From positions 1 through 12,812 of the forward strand of contig DBZJ01000022.1 of NCBI GenBank assembly GCA_002311635.1: a DNA stretch of 12,812 nucleotides. Direction: 5' to 3'. The notes beneath the pieces are model-generated. The model was not told the DNA's origin. It saw only the letters and a list, made by a program, of their open reading frames with translations, and ran no database searches. This document shows positions 7,452 to 12,812 of this stretch, one piece after another. Origin of the DNA: Syntrophaceae bacterium UBA1163. Its GTDB lineage: Bacteria > Desulfobacterota > BSN033 > UBA1163. Position 1 is the first letter of the stretch, and every line of letters begins with the position of its first letter. Made by a program: the position numbers and the translations under genes.

Positions 7452-8309
7452 TCAATCATCGAATTCCTTGAGCTTAGTAAGTTGCTCGCTCAATATCCGC
7501 AACCGCCGTCGGGCCTCCTTGTCGTAGGCCTGAGCGTTAGCGCGCGCCCGTTGCTTCCCATCAAAGTATTCGCCAGTCACACCACCGAGATCGGGCGACG
7601 TAGCAAGGTATTCTACCGCATGCGCCCCCTCCTCCACGGTGCTCATCGGGCCCGCGAAGTAATCAGTCTCAAGAACCATTCTCGTGCTCATGAGGGTCGC
7701 CGGGTGAAGACTGTTGACCGTAATGCCGCTTTTCCTCAAGTCCTCAGCGAGGTCGAACGTGAACATCACTAGCGCAAGTTTGCTCTGCCGGTATGCCCTC
7801 AGACCATCGTACCCATCCTCCAGCATCACATTGTCAAAGTCGATGGGCCGCTGGCCGGCTGAAGCGACGTTGACGATACGCGCAGGGGCCGAACGACGGA
7901 GCAAAGGCAGCAGCCGGTGCGTCAGGAGGAAGGGGGCTAGGTAATTGACAGCGAAGCGTAACTCGTAACCGTCTGTACTTTTTTCTCGCAGGGCCTGACG
8001 CAGCCCCGCTCCAGTGCCAGCGTTATTAATGAGCACGTCGAGACGCTCCTGGTCAGTCTGTATATCCTTGGAGAGCTGTCGGACTGCATCGAGTGAGGAG
8101 AAGTCGGCGTTGTAATAAATGAGCTTGTGGTTACCGGTGGCCTCTCGGATTTCCTGAAGGGTGGCTTCTCCCTTCTCCCGGCTGCGCCCGTGCAGGAGAA
8201 CTGTCGCCCCTTGCGCGGCCAAGTCACGGGCAACTCGCTTCCCGAGGCCATCGGTGGCACCTGTGACCAAAATCACCTGATTCCTAAGTGTTTGCACGGG
8301 ATGCGCCAT
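7452..8309 (-). CDS. Short-chain dehydrogenase/reductase, retinol-dehydrogenase-like
   Basis: This 285-aa classical-type SDR should be an NAD(P)-dependent oxidoreductase; the substrate is unknown. Rossmann glycine motif TGATDGLG is at residues 16-23, a basic HGRSR at 40-44 suggesting NADPH preference, NNAG at 95-98, catalytic Ser150 in NVASAG, and YRQSK with Tyr173 and Lys177. The ATG at 8309 is preferred to an in-frame TTG at 8324 because family members begin near the glycine motif, but the ribosome-binding site (only ACAGG touching the ATG) is poor. The conserved end of repeat copy A begins 27 bases upstream, so expression may depend on that repeat. The SPFH gene starts 94 bp downstream on the same strand. 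All catalytic residues are present. Confidence 0.92.
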   Translation of the reverse strand: MAHPVQTLRNQVILVTGATDGLGKRVARDLAAQGATVLLHGRSREKGEATLQEIREATGNHKLIYYNADFSSLDAVRQLSKDIQTDQERLDVLINNAGTGAGLRQALREKSTDGYELRFAVNYLAPFLLTHRLLPLLRRSAPARIVNVASAGQRPIDFDNVMLEDGYDGLRAYRQSKLALVMFTFDLAEDLRKSGITVNSLHPATLMSTRMVLETDYFAGPMSTVEEGAHAVEYLATSPDLGGVTGEYFDGKQRARANAQAYDKEARRRLRILSEQLTKLKEFDD

Positions 8310-8336
8310 CCTGTTTCTACGCAAGGGCCATCTGAC

Positions 8337-8576
8337 GAGCCTGTGGGAAAAGTCACTTTTTTAAAAACTGCTTTTTGCGCTGGATCAAGAATAAGAGGGC
8401 TATACTCAAACGTGCCCGGCAAGATTTGGTGTCAAAGTGAATCGGAATGGATTTACCCTGGAAGTAATAATACGCCTTGTATCTCGGCATACAATCCGTT
8501 CTAAGCGATCTCTGCTTCTTCCTTTGTTACTGATATGGCAACTTTATCATGCTTTCAAGACTTTTTGTACGGCCTG
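8337..8576 (-). repeat. Repeat copy A, MITE-like element with imperfect terminal inverted repeats
   Basis: Full-length copy of about 240 bp. The left end gagcctgtgggaaaagtcac and the reverse complement of the right end (caggccgtacaaaaagtct) match imperfectly, giving inverted termini of about 20 bp. The last 70 bp strongly resemble the right part of copy D (both hold tatcatgctt before the terminus), while the left 60 bp resemble copies B, C and D. GAC precedes the left end and AAC follows the right end, a possible 3-bp target duplication with one mismatch. It holds no credible ORF, so it would be non-autonomous. It separates the dehydrogenase gene from the antitoxin gene. Confidence 0.78.
8360..8388 (-). 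promoter_or_regulatory. Promoter-like sequence in repeat copy A
   Basis: Read on the - strand, TTGATC (8383-8388) and TTTAAA (8360-8365) are exactly 17 bases apart, each matching the sigma70 consensus at four of six positions. A transcript would start near 8350, about 40 bases before the dehydrogenase ATG. The same pair with the same spacing recurs in copy B and, slightly changed, in D, each time pointing into a gene. The arrangement is seen; promoter activity is inference. Confidence 0.45.
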
Positions 8577-8587
8577 AACGCCCGGGT

Positions 8588-8821
8588 TTAGCGGCGAGCC
8601 TTTGCGGGCCGGCTGGAGCGACTTGTTCGACCTGCAATTCTTTTTTTCAATTCTGCAACTCCGATAGTGGGAGCATCCTTCTCTGTCATCTTAGCTTCCC
8701 GAAGGCAGCGAAGATCTTCGTATGAAGCAAGCTCTTCCTGTATTTTCTGAAATTCTTCATAGGGTAAAACAGCATATTCTTTTTTTCCGTTTTTTTTAAT
8801 AATTTGCGCATTTACTACCAT
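8588..8821 (-). CDS. Phd/YefM-type antitoxin
   Basis: Short 77-aa antitoxin of a type II toxin-antitoxin pair, expected to bind and neutralise the upstream RelE-type toxin and repress its own promoter. It shows the characteristic NAQIIKKNGKKEYAVLPYEEF start, an acidic QEELASYEDLRCLREAK helix, and the APTIGVAELKKRI tail. The ATG at 8821 is preferred to one 15 bases earlier because AAAGGAG stands five bases before it and the family begins with this residue pattern. The usual end of the family is followed here by a basic, serine- and arginine-rich extension of about 14 residues, close to the border of repeat A, possibly added when the repeat inserted. It lies just downstream of the toxin; the toxin stop is 11 bases before this start, so translation is probably coupled. 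Confidence 0.88.
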   Translation of the reverse strand: MVVNAQIIKKNGKKEYAVLPYEEFQKIQEELASYEDLRCLREAKMTEKDAPTIGVAELKKRIAGRTSRSSRPAKARR

Positions 8822-8832
8822 AAAAACTCCTT

Positions 8833-9080
8833 TCATCTATATGCCTCCCGGCGATGACGAACCCTATAGACGACAATGTATTTATTTTCAACCTCAAATA
8901 AAACCCTGTGATCACCCACCCGCAAACGATACTCGGGAGTAAAATTTGTAAGCCGCTTAACATCTCCCTTTAAATCAACGCTCATTGCCTCAATGGCTTT
9001 GGTGATTTGTAATTGCATGCGTGACGAAAGACGTTCAATATCCTTCACAGCTTTGGCTTAAATTGTAGATTATATTTCAT
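8833..9080 (-). pseudogene. RelE/ParE-family toxin with one-base 5' frameshift
   Basis: RelE-family toxins are ribosome-dependent mRNA interferases and ParE relatives poison gyrase; which applies here is not clear. The readable part, from a GTG at 9048, is 71 aa and holds the conserved core: AVKDIERLSS-type helix, VKRL, YRLRVGDHRVLFEV, and the terminal YRVRHRREAYR. It lacks the expected first beta strand. That strand is present in another frame: an ATG at 9080 reads MKYNLQFKPK and then stops. Adding one base near 9050 would restore MKYNLQFKPKAVKDIERL and an 82-aa protein, the usual family size. The gene therefore looks inactivated by a single-base deletion, unless translation begins at the GTG or the base is a sequencing error. 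The antitoxin follows intact. No good ribosome-binding site is seen at either start. Confidence 0.75.
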
Positions 9081-9090
9081 ATTTTTACGA

Positions 9091-9102
9091 GATAATTTTA
9101 TC
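9091..9102. promoter_or_regulatory. Possible operator palindrome upstream of toxin-antitoxin pair
   Basis: gataattttatc is a near-palindrome of 12 bases, between repeat copy B and the toxin's ATG at 9080. Antitoxins of this type usually repress their own operon by binding such sites near the promoter. The region is very A/T-rich, so a chance match is quite possible. Confidence 0.25.
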
Positions 9103-9128
9103 TATCATTCATTATTTAATCATCTAAC

Positions 9129-9313
9129 GAGCCTGTCGGAGAAGTCACTTTTTTAAAAACTGTTTCTTCTGCCGGATCAAAAATAGGAAATTATTCCCTG
9201 TCGTCGAAAATGTCTTGGGTCTGGTAGCAGGACCTGGTCTCAGGTTTTAACGAAGGTTTTGTGATTGTTGAGACCTGACCTGTTTGCTTCCATTTGTCCT
9301 GCGTCAAGGGCTG
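9129..9313 (-). repeat. Repeat copy B, MITE-like element
   Basis: A copy of about 185 bp. The left end gagcctgtcggagaagtcac and the following 50 bases match copies A, C and D closely. The remainder resembles copy C, including gggtctggtagcagg versus gggtctagtaatagg and a closing gctgacccc block. It contains an inverted repeat, ggtctca (9236-9242) and tgagacc (9269-9275), with a few extra outer pairs. AAC precedes the left end, as in copies D and E. The right end (gggctg) is set by comparison with C and A and is less certain. It lies between the toxin-antitoxin pair and the DUF2442/DUF4160 pair. The sequence can be read through as a 68-codon frame, but nothing supports a protein there. Confidence 0.7.
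9152..9180 (-). promoter_or_regulatory. Promoter-like sequence in repeat copy B
   Basis: On the - strand TTGATC (9175-9180) and TTTAAA (9152-9157) are 17 bases apart, exactly as in copy A. A transcript would begin near 9142 and run into the toxin-antitoxin pair, about 60 bases before the toxin's ATG. Conservation of both boxes and spacing between otherwise diverged copies is the main support; the repeat's own sequence conservation is the competing explanation. Confidence 0.42.
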
Positions 9314-9417
9314 ACCCCTTACCCTAGCAAACTCCGCCGAGCGCTGGACATCGGCCAGCTCATTGTAGCGGAGACTACCGTTTGCCAAGACCTTCAAACC
9401 ATTCTATAACGACAGAA
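9314..9417. other. Interval between repeat B and DUF2442 gene, nothing assigned
   Basis: About 100 bases with no gene I can support. It is somewhat more G/C-rich than the adjoining repeat and may be a degraded fragment of an older insertion. Part of it reads on the - strand as RYNELADVQRSAEFARV, which is not enough to name a family. It contains no T-rich terminator hairpin that I can see. Confidence 0.3.
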
Positions 9418-9729
9418 TCAACGGGAGGCTATTCGCCGTCCCATTGAATGAGTTGCCGGACGCTTTTTTGTAGCGCTTGATTTCAGAGGGTATTTTTGAG
9501 GATTTACGAGGTTATCAATTTCTAAATCAACATCCAATTCTGGCCAATATAAATGATAACCGTGAAGCAACTGAACATTTTGTATCGAACGCAACCTTTG
9601 ATCCATAAAATAAGGATAATCTTTATAGCTCAAAAAGTATTCCGTTTCTTTTACAAAAAGCCAGATGCCAAGAGGGGTTATATTTTCAACGCTTACCGAA
9701 ATGCTTTTGCCACGCCTTAATGATTTCAT
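9418..9729 (-). CDS. DUF2442 domain protein
   Basis: Small protein of 103 aa with the DUF2442 pattern: a beta-rich VENITPLGIWLFV opening, YFLSYKDYPYF in the middle, and the diagnostic HLYWPELDVDLEIDNL close followed by NPQKYPL. Function of the family is not established; it is commonly paired with DUF4160, and a toxin-antitoxin-like or accessory role has been suggested on the basis of that pairing. The ATG at 9729 is chosen because GAGGAG lies seven bases upstream; a TTG at 9747 is the alternative. Its first 44 bases overlap the end of the DUF4160 gene in another frame, so the two are almost certainly cotranslated. After NPQKYPL there is a basic tail of about 23 residues not usual in the family. 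Confidence 0.87.
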   Translation of the reverse strand: MKSLRRGKSISVSVENITPLGIWLFVKETEYFLSYKDYPYFMDQRLRSIQNVQLLHGYHLYWPELDVDLEIDNLVNPQKYPLKSSATKKRPATHSMGRRIASR

Positions 9730-9928
9730 CTCTATGCTCCTCAACAATGTTTTGAATTTCGTTCAACCTTCTTGGATTCAAACCGTAAGATACAGCGAAC
9801 GATATCATGGGTTCAAGCCAAAATTTAGCTTCTCCGTCCTCGCACGTGACGTGGATATGGATTCTATTCTCTTCATTTGAAAGAAAATAAAATCTATACC
9901 CTTTTTCTCTGAAGACAGTAGGACTCAT
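9686..9928 (-). CDS. DUF4160 domain protein
   Basis: Eighty-residue protein with the DUF4160 layout: an opening MSPTVFREKGYRFYF, the diagnostic RIHIHVTCEDGEAKFWLEP, then a helical NPRRLNEIQNIVEEHRDEIIKAWQKHF end. The biochemical role is unknown. It is the upstream member of a two-gene unit overlapping the DUF2442 gene. The ATG at 9928 fits the usual family start, though no clear ribosome-binding site precedes it. Repeat copy C begins 23 bases upstream, so its transcription may come from the repeat, although the promoter-like boxes in this copy are the poorest of the set. Both members seem complete, unlike the neighbouring toxin. Confidence 0.88.
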   Translation of the reverse strand: MSPTVFREKGYRFYFLSNEENRIHIHVTCEDGEAKFWLEPMISFAVSYGLNPRRLNEIQNIVEEHRDEIIKAWQKHFGKR

Positions 9929-9951
9929 GGAGATCTATTTTAACATGTAAA

Positions 9952-10148
9952 GGGACTGTTGAAAAAGTCACTTTTTCAGAATCGCTTCTTCTGACGGTAC
10001 AAAAATAGAAAATTATTTTCTGTCATTGAAAGCAGTTGGGTCTAGTAATAGGGTCTGGTCACAACTTTTGAAAAATTCTTCCTGGTTGTCGAGACCCTCC
10101 TAATCCCCACTCCTGGTCATTCACCACCTTGTCTCATGTTGCGGCCTG
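9952..10148 (-). repeat. Repeat copy C, MITE-like element
   Basis: Copy of about 197 bp; the left end gggactgttgaaaaagtcac is the one most like a typical insertion-sequence terminus. The left 80 bp match copies B and D, and the rest follows copy B. An inverted repeat joins agggtct (10050-10056) and agaccct (10092-10098), with further pairing of acaac and gttgt inside. The right end gcggcctg resembles the right end of copy A (acggcctg). The promoter-like boxes read TTGTAC (9996-10001) and CTGAAA (9973-9978), 17 bases apart, and are weaker than in A, B and D. The copy lies between the DUF4160 start and the DUF6602 stop. Confidence 0.72.
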
Positions 10149-10189
10149 ACCCCTCTATGTCTTCTTTTGCGCATCCGGCGGACGGCTTT

Positions 10190-11002
10190 TTAGATGCCGT
10201 CTCCCAGCCTTCTGATTTGAGTCTTCCCTATCTTCTTAAGCAATCTCTTCATGATGGGTTCCGCAAGGTTTGGAAAACTCGGATACGAGTGTTCAAGGCT
10301 CAAGAGAAGACCAAGCGGAGTAGATTCACCCCACGCTTCCAAGTACCAGCCCTCGTTCTGACCAATCGGCGGTGGCTCACTGTAAAAGTTCAGTTCTTTA
10401 TGCTTTATGTTTTTTAAGATACCGACATTGATAATACAAACACCATCAAGCTGTTGCTCCTTACATACGCCATTGTCATTGTAATACTTGAGAATCTTCT
10501 CATACAAGTCAGGAGGGTCAAAAGATTTTACTGCAAAAATGTAAAACGGTATGTGAAGGGAATGCTCGAGAATGTGCGGGCGTTTTTTGAGCGGCAGGAG
10601 AAGAGGTGACTTGCTTCGCTTGGTCTTTTTTACTGAAATCCCCTGCTCAAGTGCACGATGCAGTTCATCTGTCCTAGCTAAGTCGGGCTTGACCTCTATT
10701 GCTGCATCGCACCCATCCGCAAAGATCAGTCGAAACTTGCCCTTGGCATCAATCAGATTAGGGTGTGCAGGATTCAACACGAGACAATCAATGGAGTTGG
10801 ATTGGACGCCCTCTAAGTCCGTGATCTTTCCCTTTGAGACAATGTGACTCGCAGGATAGAACCTAGAAATGAAGTCTTGCACTGCGTTTTCGCGAAAGTC
10901 GGCTATCTCTTGCGACGTCCCGTCTCCTTGCTCCGAGGCAAGCCTGAATTCCTCTGTGATCCGTCTACCTTCCGCTTTAAGAATTTCCAGTAACTGACTC
11001 AT
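10190..11002 (-). CDS. DUF6602 protein, PD-(D/E)xK nuclease-like
   Basis: A 270-aa protein that I match to the DUF6602 family from its N-terminal half: GTSQEIADFRENAVQDFISRF, a glycine/lysine loop near SKGKI, then SIDCLVLN with Asp72 and, after a spacer, AIEVKPDL with Glu103 and Lys105. A D...ExK arrangement on successive strands is the signature of the restriction-endonuclease-like fold, so DNA or RNA cleavage is plausible, but this is inference from motif and no experimental function is known to me. The C-terminal half is less conserved and may bind a partner or substrate. The ATG at 11002 has GAGGG upstream with suitable spacing. It follows the HEPN gene by 146 bp on the same strand, and repeat C begins about 40 bp past its stop. 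Confidence 0.8.
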   Translation of the reverse strand: MSQLLEILKAEGRRITEEFRLASEQGDGTSQEIADFRENAVQDFISRFYPASHIVSKGKITDLEGVQSNSIDCLVLNPAHPNLIDAKGKFRLIFADGCDAAIEVKPDLARTDELHRALEQGISVKKTKRSKSPLLLPLKKRPHILEHSLHIPFYIFAVKSFDPPDLYEKILKYYNDNGVCKEQQLDGVCIINVGILKNIKHKELNFYSEPPPIGQNEGWYLEAWGESTPLGLLLSLEHSYPSFPNLAEPIMKRLLKKIGKTQIRRLGDGI

Positions 11003-11148
11003 TCATTCTGCCCTCATTTATTATATGCATCACATGGCGCTGAGCGTGCGCGACAGAGACGGAAAGCCCGTGGGCCAAAAGAGGCACGTCCTTAAATTGT
11101 GAATATTCATATTCCGCTAGCACGACTGCAAAATATTTTCTTAGAATT
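11003..11148 (-). other. Gap between HEPN and DUF6602 genes, open in one frame
   Basis: On the - strand one frame stays open across the whole gap and runs on 26 bases into the DUF6602 gene, stopping at 10977. The central part reads quite protein-like (VLAEYEYSQFKDVPLLAHGL, then a region containing AQRHVMHIINEGRMNES). It could be a small unrecognised gene starting at a GTG near 11126, or a decayed remnant. No ribosome-binding site or family supports it, so I do not call a gene. Confidence 0.25.
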
Positions 11149-12594
11149 TTAGGTGGGTCCCGCTTCCGCCGGGTCCTCTCCAGCCCAAGCGATATATGCA
11201 GCGTCGAGATCCTTTCGGGTGGTTGTCCCACCTTCGCGTAAGTGCGCGAAGAACTTCGCAGCGGCCAAGATTGCCCATCGGGTTACTTCCCACGCTATCT
11301 GCAGCACATCCGTGACCGCTGGAGAGTACGGCGACATTGAACCATGCATCAGGTCTGATCTACATTGATAGAGATCGCCTAGGTCCTTCTCAATCTGATG
11401 AAGTGTTTTATCTGTTCGCTCGCCATTTAAGAAGGCCACTCGCTTAATAATGAATGCCTCGATCCCGCATTTTAAATGTCGCGTCATTGTAAGCCGTTCA
11501 AGTGCGGCAGTGTATTTTACAACCTTTGCTGCTGAATTCGGCTCTACTACCGCCTGCCCGAACCAATTGATTGCATCAAGAAGCCGTTGATTCAATTCGT
11601 CACTTTTCTTTTCAGCTGGTAAAGCATCGATAACATCCTCGAATAGGGACCATAGTGAGGCGGCGTCTTCTATCAGTGCAGCATACCAGCCATTTCCCGC
11701 TGGCGCACCCCTCCCGCCTTGACGGAGCGTTGCGTGTAAGCAGCCATTTTGATCGGTAATAAGCTCGCGCGTTTCGTACGGTGCGCTAGAAGCGTTTGCA
11801 CGACGATATCTTTCTGGATGTGAAGACACAAACAAGCGCAATACGTCTAATGCAGCGTCCACCGTTCGCTCCGCGCGCGACTTAGAAATCGATTCATGAC
11901 ACATGGGAATTGTTACTGACGCGACCCAATCGTACGCTAGATAGTAACCACGAATTTTTTTCTCGAGCATATCCGCGAAACTACTCGCCTCCGCCAGAAC
12001 CTCTTCAGAAGAAAGATCGGACCGTCTTATACGTAATCCATCCGCGAATGCATCGAGATTTGATCCATGATATGCGTTAATGGCAGGACCAAGAGAATTA
12101 AGGAATTTTTCAACTCTCGTAAATGTGACTGGGCCGACAGTGAAAACCACCGGTTCATGCTCGTAAAATAGAACGCAAGGAATATGGTGTGTGACGTTGA
12201 CTAAGCCCTCGGACGCAATCTGTCTGGCACGATTCACCAGCTTCGCAACTGAGCTTTGGTTTACTACCCTTCCTGCCTCAATAAACACTTCGACGAACGA
12301 AGCACGAAGTGCGCGAACGTAATCGGACCGATCGAAAATCTTCGCCTCCCGGGAGCTTGGCTTGATCGTACGATCCGCTAACTCATCGAAGTGATTGTAG
12401 GCAGCCCGACCACAAAAGACTATTCCTCCGCGTGTTCTGCTGAGCGTCGCGAACGTTTCGCCACGATTTTCTTGTAGATGTCGGATCAGATCGGAAGGAT
12501 GCATGAGCGCGAAACGCTGGACCTCACGAAGTATGAATTCGACGTCTTCAATATTTTGCTCTTCTTTCGTCATGCCTGTATCTTTCGTCCGCAT
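11149..12594 (-). CDS. Large protein with C-terminal HEPN (ApeA-like) RNase motif
   Basis: The 481-aa protein has no recognisable N-terminal domain; residues 1-330 are mixed alpha/beta, with a VVFTVGPVTFTRVEKFL stretch at 149-165. The C-terminal third (about 335-455) is helical and contains ALERL at 364-368 and YQCRSDLMHGS at 409-419, where R412 to H417 form the Rx4H motif of HEPN RNases with an acidic residue in an earlier helix. This resembles the HEPN domain of ApeA-type abortive-infection proteins, which cut RNA such as tRNA when triggered by phage; the assignment is by motif and is moderate. The ATG at 12594 is used; another at 12573 is equally lacking a ribosome-binding site. Repeat copy D begins three bases upstream, so promoter and leader probably come from the repeat. 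The DUF6602 gene follows on the same strand. Confidence 0.75.
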   Translation of the reverse strand: MRTKDTGMTKEEQNIEDVEFILREVQRFALMHPSDLIRHLQENRGETFATLSRTRGGIVFCGRAAYNHFDELADRTIKPSSREAKIFDRSDYVRALRASFVEVFIEAGRVVNQSSVAKLVNRARQIASEGLVNVTHHIPCVLFYEHEPVVFTVGPVTFTRVEKFLNSLGPAINAYHGSNLDAFADGLRIRRSDLSSEEVLAEASSFADMLEKKIRGYYLAYDWVASVTIPMCHESISKSRAERTVDAALDVLRLFVSSHPERYRRANASSAPYETRELITDQNGCLHATLRQGGRGAPAGNGWYAALIEDAASLWSLFEDVIDALPAEKKSDELNQRLLDAINWFGQAVVEPNSAAKVVKYTAALERLTMTRHLKCGIEAFIIKRVAFLNGERTDKTLHQIEKDLGDLYQCRSDLMHGSMSPYSPAVTDVLQIAWEVTRWAILAAAKFFAHLREGGTTTRKDLDAAYIAWAGEDPAEAGPT

Positions 12595-12597
12595 AAC

Positions 12598-12790
12598 GAA
12601 CCCGTAGAAAAGGTCACTTTTTTAAAAGTGCCTCTTCTGCTGGATCAAAAATAGAAAATTATCATTTGCTCTCATCGAGGCTACCGCCTGCTTTTATCTC
12701 GCCGTCCAGTCCTTTTACGTGGTCTCCGCTCTCTTTACCGCTACTAATATGGCGATATTATCATGCTTCCAGTAGTTTCTCTACAGCCTC
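12598..12790 (-). repeat. Repeat copy D, MITE-like element
   Basis: Best-preserved copy, about 193 bp. The left end gaacccgtagaaaaggtcac and the reverse complement of the right end (gaggctgtagagaaact) form clear imperfect terminal inverted repeats. AAC stands immediately before the left end (12595-12597) and after the right end (12791-12793), a plausible 3-bp target duplication. The left part matches A, B and C; the right 70 bp match A. It also contains a perfect short palindrome, cactttt-tt-aaaagtg, at 12616-12631. No ORF is present. It ends three bases before the HEPN start codon. Confidence 0.8.
12620..12648 (-). promoter_or_regulatory. Promoter-like sequence in repeat copy D
   Basis: On the - strand TTGATC (12643-12648) and TTAAAA (12620-12625) are 17 bases apart, in register with the boxes of copies A and B. 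A transcript would begin near 12612 and give a leader of under 20 bases before the HEPN ATG at 12594. The short palindrome overlapping the -10 position could be an operator. Activity is inferred. Confidence 0.42.
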
Positions 12791-12793
12791 AAC

Positions 12794-12812
12794 GAGCCTG
12801 TAGAAAAAGTCA
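12794..12812 (-). repeat. Repeat copy E, left end only, cut by window edge
   Basis: gagcctgtagaaaaagtca is the conserved left end of the repeat family and follows copy D after only AAC, so copies D and E are in tandem and in the same orientation. The rest lies beyond the window. Confidence 0.75.

Noticed and set aside
9120..9135. Possible integron attC core (atctaac before repeat copy B, with same-strand cassette-like genes)
   Set aside because: Only copy B has a fitting RYYYAAC; the other copies have gcataac, cctcaac, tctgac or tgtaaag, and no GTTRRRY core closes the elements. Inverted termini at both ends fit a MITE-like element better.
9191..9397. 68-codon - strand frame across the right part of repeat copy B
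   Set aside because: It lies mostly in repeat sequence, the corresponding region of copy C does not preserve it, and no ribosome-binding site or family pattern is seen.
10050..10098. Intrinsic terminator after the DUF6602 gene formed by the hairpin in repeat copy C
   Set aside because: The hairpin has a long loop and is not followed by a T-run on the - strand, so it does not look like an intrinsic terminator.
8337..12812. CRISPR array suggested by regularly recurring repeats
   Set aside because: The repeat units are 185-240 bp, spaced unevenly by whole genes, with diverged sequence; there are no short direct repeats with uniform spacers and no cas genes.

Overview
The window looks like a chromosomal segment of a bacterium with mid-range GC. 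Gene content (clustered OTC, DHOase, ATCase and carbamate kinase; SPFH protein; DUF2442/DUF4160 pair; HEPN and DUF6602 proteins; many short dispersed repeats) resembles anaerobic Desulfobacterota (former Deltaproteobacteria) or related environmental lineages. That placement is a low-certainty impression: no rRNA or other phylogenetic marker is present.

Region 1 (about 1-4390, + strand) is a compact four-gene operon around carbamoyl phosphate: argF, pyrC, pyrB and an arcC-type carbamate kinase. Two gene products consume carbamoyl phosphate (for arginine and for pyrimidines), pyrC takes the next pyrimidine step, and carbamate kinase makes or breaks carbamoyl phosphate. A 44-bp G/C-rich palindrome lies upstream.

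Region 2 (4392-8309, - strand) runs convergently. In transcription order it holds a short-chain dehydrogenase, a 627-aa SPFH protein with four tandem major-vault-like repeats ahead of the SPFH domain, a small zinc-ribbon membrane protein 6 bp downstream of it, and a six-helix membrane protein of unknown family that abuts the carbamate kinase gene tail to tail.

Region 3 (8330-12812) is an accessory region in which every gene lies on the - strand. It contains a Phd/YefM-type antitoxin with a RelE-type toxin whose 5' end carries an apparent one-base deletion, an overlapping DUF4160-DUF2442 pair, a DUF6602 protein with a PD-(D/E)xK-like signature, and a large protein with a C-terminal HEPN motif. 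Four copies of a 185-240 bp repeat, plus the start of a fifth at the window edge, sit between these modules, all in the same orientation. In all four gene-proximal copies the same conserved end lies a few to about 50 bp upstream of a start codon. Three of these ends carry a TTGATC-N17-TTTAAA/TTAAAA promoter-like sequence pointing into that gene, and the fourth has a degraded version.

The most interesting hypothesis is that this non-autonomous, MITE-like repeat both delimits and drives small stress/defence modules, including a HEPN plus PD-(D/E)xK-like pair that could be an undescribed two-gene defence system. The repeat layout is read directly from the sequence; the mobility, promoter and defence roles are inference.
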